This document shows, one piece after another, positions 6,829 to 14,859 of a stretch of DNA of 20,917 nucleotides. The notes beneath the pieces were generated by a model. The model had not been told where the DNA came from. It was given only the letters and a program-made list of their open reading frames with translations, and did no database searches. Position 1 is the first letter of the stretch. Each line of letters begins with the position of its first letter. The stretch lies in NCBI GenBank assembly GCA_018055515.1, contig JAGPHL010000021.1:1-20917 (forward strand). Reading direction: 5' to 3'. This DNA is from Anaerolineae bacterium (GTDB lineage: Bacteria; Chloroflexota; Anaerolineae; B4-G1; SLSP01). Both the position numbers and the translations under genes were made by a program.

Positions 6829-8292
6829 TCAACTCCTCACGGGCCGCCGGATGTGCCAGGGCGTCGCCTGCTCGTAGGCATAAGCCACCCGCAGCAGCCG
6901 CCCCTCCTCCAGGGCCGGCGCTGTGAGCTGGAGACCGATGGGCAACCCGTCCGCGTCAAAGCCGCACGGCAGACTGAGCGCCGGCAGCCCGGCGAGCGCT
7001 TGCGGCAGCGTGAAGATGTCCGCCAGGTACATGCGCAACGGATCGCTCACGCGCTCGCCCAACGGGAAAGCCGTCACCGGCGAGGTCGGGCCGATGATGA
7101 CCTCCACCTGCGCGAACGCCGCCTCGAAATCCTGCCGGATCAGCGTGCGCGCCTGCTGCGCCTTGAGGTAATAGGCGTCGTAATACCCCGCGCGCAGGGC
7201 ATACGTCCCCAGCATGAGGCGCCGCTTGACTTCCGCGCCAAAACCCTCGCCTCGAGTGCGAGCATACAGCTCCTCAAGCGTCTCCGCCTCCGCGCGATAG
7301 CCATAGCGTATCCCGTCGAAGCGCGCCAGATTGGCGCTGGCCTCCGCGGGGGCAATCAGGTAGTACGCCGGAAGCGCGATCTCGCTGTGCGGCAGCGACA
7401 CCGCCATCATTTCGGCGCCCAATCCCGCCAGCGTATCTACGGCGGCGGTGAACGCGCGCCGCACGTCGGGCTGCACCCCGGCGCTGTCCCCGATCGGCAA
7501 AACGCCGATGCGCACGCCGCGCAGGTCATCCGTCCACAACACCGCCGTGGAATCAAACGGCGCGGCGGGCAGGGACGTGCTGTCACACGGATCATGCCCC
7601 GTCACGACGCTCAGCAGCAACGCCGCATCGGTCACGTCGCGGGTGAGGGGACCGACCTGATCCAGCGAGGAGGCAAAAGCCACCAGCCCATACCGCGAAC
7701 ACCGCCCATACGTCGGGCGGATTCCCACCAGCCCACACAACGCGGCGGGTTGACGCACCGAGCCGCCCGTATCCGAGCCGAGCGCTGCCAACGCCTCGCC
7801 GGCAGCGACCGCCGCCGCGCTGCCGCCGCTCGATCCCCCCGGCACACGATCCAGCCGCCAGGGATTGCGTGTGGGGAAGAAGGCCGAATTTTCGGTGCTG
7901 GATCCCATGGCAAACTCGTCAAGGTTGGTCTTGCCGGGCAGCACCGCACCGGCCTCCTTGAGGCGGCGGACTACCGTCGCATCGAAGGGCGGGACGTACC
8001 CCTCCAGGATGCGCGAGCCGCACGACGTCGGCACGCCGCGCGTGGAGAGATTGTCCTTCAGCGCGATGGGAATCCCCAGCAACGGCAGCATCACCCCCGC
8101 GGCCCGCAGCGCATCGGCCTGCGCGGCCTGCTCGAGCGCCGCTTCGGGCGTGAGCGTGAGGTAAGCGCGCACGTCGTTATCTACCGCGAGGATGCGTTCG
8201 ATCACGGCTTCAGTGAGTGCGACGGCGCTCAGCGCGTCTTCACGCAACAGCGTCGCCGCCTCGTGGATGGTCAAATCGGCGGGAGACGTCAC
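6829..8292 (-). CDS. gatA: aspartyl/glutamyl-tRNA(Asn/Gln) amidotransferase subunit A
   Basis: GatA is the amidase subunit of GatCAB: it hydrolyses glutamine and channels ammonia to GatB. The amidase-signature triad is intact. With the chosen start it falls at K79 (GIPIALKDN), S154 (PGGSSGGSAAAVAAG) and S178 (DTGGSVRQPA), the numbering known from the Staphylococcus enzyme. Length (487) is normal. Two GTG starts are in frame. The one at 8298 forms a GTGA overlap with the gatC stop, but AAGGAG would then abut it; the GTG at 8292 has AAGGAG five bases upstream and is preferred. gatC and gatA overlap or nearly touch, implying translational coupling. The other subunit gene, gatB, lies in a separate minus-strand operon. 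Confidence 0.95.
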   Translation of the reverse strand: MTSPADLTIHEAATLLREDALSAVALTEAVIERILAVDNDVRAYLTLTPEAALEQAAQADALRAAGVMLPLLGIPIALKDNLSTRGVPTSCGSRILEGYVPPFDATVVRRLKEAGAVLPGKTNLDEFAMGSSTENSAFFPTRNPWRLDRVPGGSSGGSAAAVAAGEALAALGSDTGGSVRQPAALCGLVGIRPTYGRCSRYGLVAFASSLDQVGPLTRDVTDAALLLSVVTGHDPCDSTSLPAAPFDSTAVLWTDDLRGVRIGVLPIGDSAGVQPDVRRAFTAAVDTLAGLGAEMMAVSLPHSEIALPAYYLIAPAEASANLARFDGIRYGYRAEAETLEELYARTRGEGFGAEVKRRLMLGTYALRAGYYDAYYLKAQQARTLIRQDFEAAFAQVEVIIGPTSPVTAFPLGERVSDPLRMYLADIFTLPQALAGLPALSLPCGFDADGLPIGLQLTAPALEEGRLLRVAYAYEQATPWHIRRPVRS

Positions 8293-8294
8293 CC

Positions 8295-8588
8295 TCACTC
8301 CTTCACGATGATCGGCGGCGTCCGAAAACAGCCGGCTTGCGCCTGTGGCGCGTTGAACAACGCCTCGTCCTGAGGCAGGGTGGGACCGGGAACGTCGTCG
8401 CGCAAGACGGTATGCAAGGGCAACACCGTCGCCGTCGGGGGAATCTGATGTGTGTCGAGCTCTTGGAGCGAAGCGACGTAATCCAGGATCGCAGAGAGCT
8501 GCTCCTGGAACAGGGCGATTTCGTCATCGGTGAGGGCCAATCGCGCCAGCGCAGCGATCTGTCTCACCTCTTCTTGCATCATCGGCAT
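8295..8588 (-). CDS. gatC: aspartyl/glutamyl-tRNA(Asn/Gln) amidotransferase subunit C
   Basis: This 97-residue GatC wraps around the GatA-GatB interface and stabilises the complex. The conserved N-terminal helix EEVRQIAALARLALTDDE and the following FQEQLSAILDYV are present, as is the C-terminal LRDDVPGPTLPQDEALFNAP motif typical of the family. The frame is open further upstream to 8636, but family length favours starting at one of three close ATGs: 8588, 8582 or 8579. The ATG at 8588 has GAGG seven bases upstream; 8582 has AGGG at six. The gene's TGA overlaps the first possible gatA start. A candidate promoter lies about 130 bp upstream. Confidence 0.93.
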   Translation of the reverse strand: MPMMQEEVRQIAALARLALTDDEIALFQEQLSAILDYVASLQELDTHQIPPTATVLPLHTVLRDDVPGPTLPQDEALFNAPQAQAGCFRTPPIIVKE

Positions 8589-8715
8589 CCCTGGGCCTCG
8601 CGCCAACATCGCACAGGTATGTAGAAGGAGCTGCACTTTTTGCCCGCATTCTCTACGCTGCGCCGGTTTGGAGATAGTGGCATCAGACGAGAGAATCGTC
8701 TCCCATCTTCCACCT

Positions 8716-8743
8716 ATGCTAACCGCACTCAGGATTAATACAA
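8716..8743 (-). promoter_or_regulatory. candidate gatCA promoter
   Basis: On the minus strand TTGTAT (rc at 8738-8743) and TAGCAT (rc at 8716-8721) are separated by 16 bases. Each hexamer matches four of six consensus positions. The leader to gatC would be about 120 nt. Confidence 0.35.
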
Positions 8744-8913
8744 GTGAAGGGCTTCTATGTTTTAGGGTGACAAGCTTACCCCGACCCGCTGCCCGGCGCT
8801 AAAAAGCCCCGTGAAGGATGAACATCGCGTCCCCGGCAAGGGATGTGATCCCCCAGATGAGGAACGCAGCTCTTGCGCTCCCGGCGTGACCGGTCCTCGC
8901 CGGCGCCTGAGAC

Positions 8914-8941
8914 TTGCCTGAACGGGAGGGTGCGTTATACT
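8914..8941 (+). promoter_or_regulatory. sigma70-type promoter for the protease-HD-glycosyltransferase cluster
   Basis: TTGCCT (8914-8919), a 16-base spacer and TATACT (8936-8941) lie about 36 bases before the protease ATG. Confidence 0.6.
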
Positions 8942-8977
8942 CCAGGAAGTTATGGAAGTAAAGGGGGCCAACACAAC

Positions 8978-9625
8978 ATGTTCACTCTTCCTGCAGCGGA
9001 TGAATTGCTGGCGCGTCTGATCGTCGTGCTCCTGGGGATACCGATCCACGAGTGGGCGCATGGATTTGCCGCGCATCTGATGGGCGACACGACCCCGGAG
9101 CGCGAGGGACGGCTCACGCTAAACCCGATGACGCACCTCGATCCGTTTGGCACGCTCATGATTCTCCTGACCGGTTTTGGCTGGGGACGCCCTGCTCGCG
9201 TCAGCCCCCATCTCATGTACAAAGTCCGCAATCCCCGCCTGGCGATGGCGCTCTCGGCGTTGGCCGGGCCGCTCTCAAACTTTATCCAGGCAGTGTTCTT
9301 CACCGCCATCCTGCGCCTGGGAGTGCTCAATCTGCTTCCCGAACAAGTGGCCGCGTGGTTATTTAAGGTCATCTTATTAGTGATCATCGTCAACGTAGGC
9401 CTGATCGCGTTCAATCTCCTGCCGATTCCGCCGCTCGACGGCTCGCGCATCCTGGCTGGCATCGCGCCGCCCGCGGTCGCCGATTTCATTGAGCGCCTGG
9501 AGCCGATCTCCATCTATATTCTTCTGGCCGTGCTCTTCATCCTCCCCCGCATCGGCCTGGACCTCGTCGGCGCAATGGTGAGACCCCTTTACAGTTTGCT
9601 GTTTGGTCTACTGGGCCTGTGGTGA
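8978..9625 (+). CDS. site-2 protease family membrane metallopeptidase (M50)
   Basis: This 215-residue polytopic membrane protein has the zinc protease motif HEWAH at 24-28 (ligands H24 and H28, catalytic E25) in its first hydrophobic segment. The third zinc ligand is D154 in NLLPIPPLDGSRIL, the NPxPxLDG-type motif of M50 peptidases. The GRLTLNPMTHLDPFGTL segment and ALAGPLSNF are also characteristic of the compact family lacking PDZ domains. Such enzymes cleave membrane-embedded substrates, often in regulated intramembrane proteolysis; the substrate here is unknown. The ATG at 8978 follows AAAGGGGG, and upstream in-frame codons lack these features. Its TGA overlaps the GTG start of the HD protein (GTGA), so the two are probably translationally coupled. 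Confidence 0.9.
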   Translation: MFTLPAADELLARLIVVLLGIPIHEWAHGFAAHLMGDTTPEREGRLTLNPMTHLDPFGTLMILLTGFGWGRPARVSPHLMYKVRNPRLAMALSALAGPLSNFIQAVFFTAILRLGVLNLLPEQVAAWLFKVILLVIIVNVGLIAFNLLPIPPLDGSRILAGIAPPAVADFIERLEPISIYILLAVLFILPRIGLDLVGAMVRPLYSLLFGLLGLW

Positions 9626-10167
9626 GCGCCAGACGGATACGGTATCGCATCTCACAATTCTGGCGCACCTTGCGCGCCCCCTGCTGGCCGGTAGACCTGG
9701 AATACGCCGCAGCGCGCCTCACGCCGGAACTGCTGACGCTGTTCCGCCGGATGTCCCGCGCCGAGCAACAGCACGGCATCGCCCTCTGCCAGGCGCTGGA
9801 AGCGCGCGGCCATCGCGCTGCTGATGTCCAGGTCGCCGCGTTGCTCCACGATTGCGGTAAAAGCGTCGCGCCGCCTCGCCTCTGGGATCGGGTGCTGGTC
9901 GTCCTGGGAGAAGCGTTTTTGCCGCGCCAGGCCGCGCGGTGGGCAGCCGGGGAAATCCCCCATGGGCTGACCCGAGGCTTCGTCATCCGCAAGCGCCATG
10001 CGGAATGGGGGGCAGCGCTCGCCCAACAAGCGGGAGCGTCGCCGCGCGCTGTTGCGCTCATCCGTGAGCATCATCGAGGGGCCAACGACGCCCCGTCCCC
10101 GGCGGAGACTTTGGGACCGGATTTCGACGCGCTGCTGCGCACCCTGCAAGAACTGGATGATGCTTGA
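9622..10167 (+). CDS. HD-domain phosphohydrolase-like protein
   Basis: The 181-residue protein shows the HD superfamily metal ligands in order: H51 in EQQHGIALCQ, the H76-D77 pair in AALLHDCGKS, H126 in RKRHAEWG and H150-H151 in IREHHRG. HD proteins hydrolyse phosphate esters such as nucleotides or cyclic dinucleotides; substrate specificity cannot be read. The N-terminal 25 residues are basic (MVSARRIRYRISQFWRTLR) and could lie against the membrane. The start is GTG at 9622, overlapping the protease stop, or GTG at 9619. It ends three bases before the glycosyltransferase ATG. The position between a membrane protease and a glycosyltransferase gives no firm clue to its role. Confidence 0.82.
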   Translation: MSARRIRYRISQFWRTLRAPCWPVDLEYAAARLTPELLTLFRRMSRAEQQHGIALCQALEARGHRAADVQVAALLHDCGKSVAPPRLWDRVLVVLGEAFLPRQAARWAAGEIPHGLTRGFVIRKRHAEWGAALAQQAGASPRAVALIREHHRGANDAPSPAETLGPDFDALLRTLQELDDA

Positions 10168-10170
10168 GAC

Positions 10171-11379
10171 ATGCCGAGCGACGAACGCAAACGCATCCTG
10201 ATGATCGCACCGACGTCCTTCTTCCTGGATTACGGCTGTCACGTCCGCATTCTGGAGGAGACGCAGGCGTTGCTCGCGCAGGGGATGGCGGTGCGCATCG
10301 CTACCTATTACATGGGACGCGACTGGCCCGGCCTCGACATCGTGCGCTCCGCCCCGACGCCCTGGCGCGCCGATTACGAAGTGGGGTCCTCGCGCCACAA
10401 AATCGCCTTCGACGCGCTGCTCTCACTGCGCGCGCTTGGGGAAGCGCTGCGCTGGCGCCCGCAGCTGATTCACGGCCATCTGCACGAGGGCGCGCTGATC
10501 GGCAGTGTGCTGGCGCGATTGCTGCGGGTGCCCCTCGTCTTCGATTTCCAGGGCAGCATGACGGCGGAAATGGTGGATCACCATTTTATCCGGCCCGATA
10601 CCCCGGCGTACTACTGGTGGCGGCGCCTCGAAGAGCGCATCGTGCAATTGCCCGACGCCATCGTCACCAGCACGGTCCACAGCGCCGAGGTGCTCGCGCG
10701 CGATTTTGGCCGCCAGGAGGGCGTGACCCCGCTGCCGGATAGCGTCAACCTCGATTTTTTCACCCCCGGTCACCTCGCCCCCGACGCGCGCGCCGACCAA
10801 CGCGCGGCTCTGGGAGTGCCGGCAGGACGTCAGGTCGTGGTCTATCTGGGGCTGCTGGCGGATTACCAGGGCATTCCGCAGCTGCTCCAGGCTGCAGCGC
10901 AACTGCGGCGTCGCGGCTATGCCGTCTCGTTCCTGATCATGGGCTTTCCGGCCGTCGAGCGTTACCGGCAGATGGCGCGGGAGCTCGGCCTGACCGACGC
11001 GGACGTGATCTTCACCGGCAAAACCCGCTACGAGGAAGCGCCGGCCTATCTGGCGTTGGGGGACGTCGCCGTTGCCCCCAAGGTTTCCGCCACCGAAGGC
11101 AGCGGCAAGATCCTCAATTACATGGCGATGGCGCTGCCGACCGTCGTGTACGACACGCCGGTCAGCCGGGAATATCTGGGGAAGTTGGGGATTTACGCCG
11201 AACCGCTGGGCGATGCGACGGCATTGGCGCGGGCGCTGGCGTTCATCCTGCGCAATCCCGTCGCCGGGCGCGATCTGGGTCTCCGGCTCCGCGAACGCGC
11301 CGCCCAGGCCTTCTCCTGGCAGCGCACCGGTCGTCAACTGCGGCGGCTCTACGAAGGCCTGTGGCAAGGAAAAAAGTGA
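10171..11379 (+). CDS. GT4-family glycosyltransferase
   Basis: The 402-residue GT-B protein resembles the glycosyl transferases group 1 (GT4) family. The N-terminal domain opens with KRILMIAPTSFFLDYGCHVRI, where a glycine/basic loop binds the acceptor and phosphate. The linker leads to VVVYLGLLADYQGIPQLL at about 222-240, typical of the start of the nucleotide-sugar domain. The family's catalytic-site glutamate lies in ATEGSGKILNYMAMALP (E309, K313). It retains the nucleotide-sugar donor fold, but donor and acceptor are unknown. Cell-surface polysaccharide or glycolipid synthesis is likely. Three bases separate it from the HD gene, and only weak ribosome-binding sequence precedes the ATG, suggesting coupling. 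It ends 14 bp before the decarboxylase-like gene. Confidence 0.88.
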   Translation: MPSDERKRILMIAPTSFFLDYGCHVRILEETQALLAQGMAVRIATYYMGRDWPGLDIVRSAPTPWRADYEVGSSRHKIAFDALLSLRALGEALRWRPQLIHGHLHEGALIGSVLARLLRVPLVFDFQGSMTAEMVDHHFIRPDTPAYYWWRRLEERIVQLPDAIVTSTVHSAEVLARDFGRQEGVTPLPDSVNLDFFTPGHLAPDARADQRAALGVPAGRQVVVYLGLLADYQGIPQLLQAAAQLRRRGYAVSFLIMGFPAVERYRQMARELGLTDADVIFTGKTRYEEAPAYLALGDVAVAPKVSATEGSGKILNYMAMALPTVVYDTPVSREYLGKLGIYAEPLGDATALARALAFILRNPVAGRDLGLRLRERAAQAFSWQRTGRQLRRLYEGLWQGKK

Positions 11380-11393
11380 ATGGAGGCAACGTC

Positions 11394-11729
11394 ATGAAGA
11401 AACAAACTGCTGGCAGGGATGCCCTCGGCGAATTTGCGCCGAAATTTGCCGAACTGAACGATGATGTCCTATTCGGGGAAGTCTGGTCGCGGGAAGAGCA
11501 GCTATCGCTCCGCGACCGGAGCATCGTGACCGTCACGGTTCTGATGACCAAAGGCATCTTCGACAATTCCTTGAAATACCACCTGGAAAACGCCAGGAAT
11601 CACGGCGTTACGGCAGCAGAAATGGCGGAAATCATCACCCATGCCGCCTTCTACGCCGGCTGGCCGAACGCCTGGGCCGCTTTCACTCTGGCGAAGGAAG
11701 TGTATAGTGAAGACGGCGCTGCGCCGTAA
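11394..11729 (+). CDS. carboxymuconolactone decarboxylase family protein, cysteine-free
   Basis: This 111-residue all-helical protein belongs to the CMD/AhpD-like family; ITHAAFYAGWPNAWAAFTLAKEV (80-102) is its signature. AhpD peroxidase relatives use a CxxC motif, but this protein contains no cysteine at all, so it should resemble the decarboxylase/YurZ side and cannot act as a thiol peroxidase. The real substrate is unknown. ATG at 11394 follows GGAGG at seven bases, a strong site; a GTG-type upstream extension is not needed. It is the last gene of the plus-strand cluster and may be transcribed with the glycosyltransferase. A hairpin ACGGCG-CTG-CGCCGT covers its last codons (11713-11727) without a T-tract. 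Confidence 0.85.
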   Translation: MKKQTAGRDALGEFAPKFAELNDDVLFGEVWSREEQLSLRDRSIVTVTVLMTKGIFDNSLKYHLENARNHGVTAAEMAEIITHAAFYAGWPNAWAAFTLAKEVYSEDGAAP

Positions 11730-11977
11730 GAGGACAGAAGGAGAGCCTCGGATCACTGTTCAGCCTGGCATCAAGGAGAAACACTCATAGCGCCGCTTCA
11801 GATCGACTTCAAATCGGCGACGCTGCGCCTTGCTGTGCTTCATCCAGCGAGGTGCGCTAACTCCTGAATCAGGGGGACACTCCTCCTTGTTGGCCTGGGA
11901 GAATCATATATCATTAGAGCATCATCAGTAGGTCACAGTGTTGCAACTTTTTTGTTCTTCTCTGAGGAGGTCCGCTC
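11730..11977. other. intergenic region with candidate promoter
   Basis: No gene is seen here. TTGTTG (11887-11892), a 16-base spacer and TATCAT (11909-11914) form a possible plus-strand promoter for the PII-like gene. A short CCTG-AAT-CAGG palindrome lies near 11864. AGGAGG at 11965-11970 is the ribosome-binding site of the next gene. Confidence 0.45.
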
Positions 11978-12328
11978 ATGTTCATGGTGATGTGTGTGCT
12001 CGACAACCCCGACAAACTGGACGCCGTTTTGGAAGCTTGGGAAGCGGTAGGAGTCAGCGGCGTGACTATCGTTGAAAGCAGCGGCATTTTCCGCCGACAG
12101 ACGAAACACCGCCGCATCCCGATGCGCTTCGATTTTGAACAGCTCGTCGAACGCGCCGAACGCGGTAATTACACCCTGTTCACGCTTGTAGAAAATGAAG
12201 CCATGGTCGAACAGTGTGTGAGCGCTGTGGAAGAGGTCGTCGGTGATCTGAGCATGCCCAATACCGGCATTCTGACCGCCTGGCCACTCTCGATGGTGCG
12301 AGGGCTATCCAAACAACACGCGCACTAA
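11978..12328 (+). CDS. PII-like small regulatory protein
   Basis: The 116-residue protein has the PII/ferredoxin-like pattern: first strand MFMVMCVLD, helix PDKLDAVLEAWEAVG, second strand VSGVTIVES, and a short segment GIFRRQTKHRRIPMRFD (36-52) where the T-loop of PII proteins sits. Its basic, tyrosine-free character excludes the classical uridylylation site. The later VVGDLSMPNTGILTAWPLSMVRG matches the B-loop and final strand position in distant PII-like families. PII proteins bind nucleotides and control transporters and enzymes by direct contact. Here the partner is suggested by position: a Na+/Ca2+-exchanger-family gene starts 15 bp downstream. AGGAGG seven bases before the ATG is optimal. 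The superfamily call is by pattern; ligand and partner are inference. Confidence 0.7.
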   Translation: MFMVMCVLDNPDKLDAVLEAWEAVGVSGVTIVESSGIFRRQTKHRRIPMRFDFEQLVERAERGNYTLFTLVENEAMVEQCVSAVEEVVGDLSMPNTGILTAWPLSMVRGLSKQHAH

Positions 12329-12343
12329 AAGGGAGAAGAGCAC

Positions 12344-13336
12344 ATGGTCTGGATCACCTTTCTTGTCAGCGCTGCCATTCTGGTATTGGCCTCCATCAAA
12401 CTGGCGGAGTATGGGGATGCAATCGCCTATCGCACCAAACTCGGCGGCATGTTCATCGGGGTCCTGTTGATGGCAGGGGCGACTTCGCTGCCGGAGTTTC
12501 TTACGGCCATCAATTCGCTGCAGCAGGGTGTGATAGGCCTGGCAGCCGGCAATATGCTGGGCAGCAACATGCTCAACATGGCTCTGGTAGGGCTGCTGGG
12601 GCTCATCTTCTACAAACAGCGCGTCTTACGGCGAGTCGCCATGCGCCATACCCTGACTGCCAGCCTCGCTACCATGCTGATCGGCCTGGCGACTTTCTTT
12701 ATCCTTGCCGACATTGATGTCAAAATCGGCTGGGTCGGGCTGGATAGCCTGCTGTTGATGGGAGCCTACATCGCAAGCGTCTGGCTCATCCGCTGCAATG
12801 ACCCTGCAAACGGCAATCCAGAGACGGCAGAAGTCGCAGAGGACCCTGGCGTGCCGTCCCTCAAGCACGCCCTCATCGGCTTTGTCCTGGCGGCAGCCGT
12901 GTTGATCCTGGTAAGCCCTCGGTTAGTGCAAAGCAGCGCCGAGATCGCCGAGATCACTGGGCTGGGGGCAGGTTTCGTGGGGACTGCGCTCCTGGCGCTT
13001 ATCACCTCGCTGCCAGAATTGATCGCCGTTATCGCCGCCGCGCGCCTGGGCGCCTATGACATGGCGCTGGGTAACCTCTTCGGCAGCAACATCTTCAACA
13101 TGTTCGCCCTCGGTTTTACCGACGTGTTCTACACGGGGGAGCGACTTCTTGGTATGATTGATCCGGACTTCGCGCTGGTGGGGTTGCTGGGGCTGCTGCT
13201 CACCTGTCTGGGCCTCATCGGCAATCAAGCGCGCCTGGCACATCGCATCTGGATAGTGGAAATTGACGCCTTGCTGCTGATAGTGGGGTATTTCGCGGGC
13301 CTATGGCTGCTGTATAGTTGGGGAATTGGCCTATAG
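12344..13336 (+). CDS. Na+/Ca2+ exchanger (CaCA) family membrane transporter
   Basis: The 330-residue protein has about ten hydrophobic segments and the two inverted alpha repeats of cation/Ca2+ exchangers. The first is GATSLPEFLTA (45-55) with GNMLGSNMLN (69-78); the second is ALITSLPELIAV (218-229) with GNLFGSNIFNM (243-253). E51, N75, E225 and N249 are the expected ion-coordinating residues and are all present, so it should be active. A hydrophilic linker rich in acidic residues (about 152-172) separates the halves, as in YrbG-type proteins. The transported ion (Ca2+, Na+ or another cation) cannot be read. AGGGAG precedes the ATG. It forms a two-gene unit with the PII-like protein and converges on an LCP gene. 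Confidence 0.88.
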   Translation: MVWITFLVSAAILVLASIKLAEYGDAIAYRTKLGGMFIGVLLMAGATSLPEFLTAINSLQQGVIGLAAGNMLGSNMLNMALVGLLGLIFYKQRVLRRVAMRHTLTASLATMLIGLATFFILADIDVKIGWVGLDSLLLMGAYIASVWLIRCNDPANGNPETAEVAEDPGVPSLKHALIGFVLAAAVLILVSPRLVQSSAEIAEITGLGAGFVGTALLALITSLPELIAVIAAARLGAYDMALGNLFGSNIFNMFALGFTDVFYTGERLLGMIDPDFALVGLLGLLLTCLGLIGNQARLAHRIWIVEIDALLLIVGYFAGLWLLYSWGIGL

Positions 13337-13430
13337 CGCCAGAGCACCGCTGGCAATCTGAGGGAAAACGGCAGACGGAGAAGACTACACGCTCAGGGAA
13401 ACTTCAACCCTATGGCTCAGCGTAGTCGCG
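13337..13430. terminator. possible convergent terminator hairpin
   Basis: GACTA (13383-13387) pairs with TAGTC (13423-13427), with CGCT/AGCG and AGGG/CCCT inside. It spans the last codons of the minus-strand LCP gene and has no clear T-tract, so it is only a weak candidate for ending the exchanger and LCP transcripts. Confidence 0.3.
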
Positions 13431-14762
13431 CCCCAGGATGATGACGATGTCGTATTCCGCGGTAGGATTGTCTCCCTGCACCAGGGCGGAGTCGGGGAGC
13501 TGCAGCAGGGCGAGCAGCCGTTGCGCCGTTTGAGGTAAGCTGCGGTTCATAATGACCAGGCTGCTTTCATAGTCCTGCCGGTCGGCGTTGCTGTAGGTGG
13601 CCACGGGAACCCGGTTCTCCTTGAGGTACTCCGCCGTCGCGTAAGCCAGACCCTCGCGCTGCGTGCCGTTCAGCACCAGGAGGGTCGCGCCCTCCTCAGC
13701 AGCGCCGTTATCCTCTACCGCCGGGCCGATCCAAAACACGAAGTCGCGGCGCTCCCGAATGCGATCGTGAATCGGGACGAGGACCTGCCAGCCCTCCGGC
13801 GTCTCCCAGGGCAGCGTGCTGCTCTCATCAATGACGGCAAAACGGATGTTGTCGGGGTCCACTTCCCGCGCCAACCCGGCAAGCGCCAGCAGCTGGTCAA
13901 ACTTGAGGCTGGTCGCAAGCGAGCTTTCCACCTTCGCATACAGCTCCGGCGCTTTGGCGAGCAGCTGCGCCAGCACCTCAGGCCGGCTCACCCGGTCTAA
14001 TACGGCCTGGATGACTTGCTGCTGGCGCCGGGCGCGGTCGAAATCGCCGTTGCCGCTATGACGAGTGCGCGCGTATTTGAGCGCCATGTCGCCATAGAAA
14101 TGATGCCGACCGGCCTCGATGTAGAGCGGGTCATAGCCGTAGTTGTTGTCGGGATAGAGGGGGTCGTCAATCGTCTCCGGTACTTCGATGTCAATGCCGC
14201 CGATCTCATCCACGAAGGTCACGAACGCCTCAAAGTTGATGCGCACGTAGTAATCAATGTGAATCCCCAGGTTGCGCTCAACCGTCAATGCCGCCAGCGC
14301 CGGCCCCCCGCCGGGATAATCATAGAGATCCCCCAGGTAGTGTGCCGTGTTGATGCGCCCGTAGCCGGAAGTGGGGATCTCGACCCACAAATCGCGCGGA
14401 ATAGAAAGCACTCCCGCCTCCAAAGTGACGGGGTCGAGTGTGAGGACCATCATGGTGTCGGTGCGCCAGGCGGGTTCATCCCACTGGGCGCGCTCGTCAA
14501 TGCCCAACAGCAACACGGTGATGCGCTCTGTGCCGGTCCATTTGGGCAGGGATTGCCCCTCCGGGAAGACGACATTCTCACTCGGGGGTTGCTTCTCCGA
14601 GGCCGTGAAATCTGGCAGCAATTCCGAAGCCGCCGCCATCTCCCGCACGCGGAAAAATGTCACCACTGCCGCCGTGCCGGTGACGATCACATAGATCAAC
14701 ACCAGCCCCAGCCGCATCAGCGTCTTGAAAGTCTTGGTCTGCGCAGCATCCTGTTGTGCCAT
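13410..14762 (-). CDS. LytR-CpsA-Psr (LCP) family protein with LytR_C domain
   Basis: The 450-residue membrane-anchored protein has a single transmembrane segment at about 17-37. The LCP domain starts at about 80 (ITVLLLGIDER). Its substrate-binding residues are visible: R100-D102 in WRTDTMMVLTLDP, R123 in SIPRDLWV, NTAH (138-141) and LKYARTRH with DFDRARRQQQ (228-249). LCP enzymes transfer polyprenyl-phosphate-linked polymers to cell-wall peptidoglycan outside the membrane. A LytR_C domain occupies about the last 90 residues. Start: ATG at 14762 (a GTG at 14765 is adjacent). An extended -10 motif lies only about 11 bases before it, so the transcript may be leaderless. It is a paralogue of the next gene, about half identical by eye, but with its own promoter. 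Confidence 0.9.
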   Translation of the reverse strand: MAQQDAAQTKTFKTLMRLGLVLIYVIVTGTAAVVTFFRVREMAAASELLPDFTASEKQPPSENVVFPEGQSLPKWTGTERITVLLLGIDERAQWDEPAWRTDTMMVLTLDPVTLEAGVLSIPRDLWVEIPTSGYGRINTAHYLGDLYDYPGGGPALAALTVERNLGIHIDYYVRINFEAFVTFVDEIGGIDIEVPETIDDPLYPDNNYGYDPLYIEAGRHHFYGDMALKYARTRHSGNGDFDRARRQQQVIQAVLDRVSRPEVLAQLLAKAPELYAKVESSLATSLKFDQLLALAGLAREVDPDNIRFAVIDESSTLPWETPEGWQVLVPIHDRIRERRDFVFWIGPAVEDNGAAEEGATLLVLNGTQREGLAYATAEYLKENRVPVATYSNADRQDYESSLVIMNRSLPQTAQRLLALLQLPDSALVQGDNPTAEYDIVIILGRDYAEP

Positions 14763-14773
14763 CACAAGCCTCG

Positions 14774-14782
14774 ATTATACCA
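14774..14782 (-). promoter_or_regulatory. extended -10 promoter of the first LCP gene
   Basis: The minus strand reads TGGTATAAT (TATAAT rc at 14774-14779). No good -35 is seen. Transcription should begin near 14767, two to five bases before the start codon. Confidence 0.6.
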
Positions 14783-14859
14783 CAGGTACCAATCCGTTAT
14801 ACAACATCAAACGTCCGGCGAACCCCAAAGGTTCCCGGACGCGAGGGCGCGTTCGCTGC

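Larger units (their letters stand above)
8589..8977. other. 389-bp divergent intergenic region
   Basis: No gene is seen here. The region separates the minus-strand gatCA unit from the plus-strand protease cluster and holds a candidate promoter for each. A 6-bp hairpin, AGACGA (8685-8690) / TCGTCT (8696-8701), would fall in the gatC leader, and a short GGGAT/ATCCC palindrome lies near 8840. Confidence 0.6.

Noticed and set aside
2330..8373. Long open frames on the plus strand opposite gatB, the aminotransferase and gatA (up to about 700 codons)
   Set aside because: They are arginine/histidine-rich antisense frames typical of GC-rich coding DNA, while the minus strand carries complete, motif-bearing proteins with good ribosome-binding sites.
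8589..8760. T-box or other riboswitch in the gatC leader
   Set aside because: Only a short hairpin is visible; no T-box sequence or antiterminator pair can be shown.
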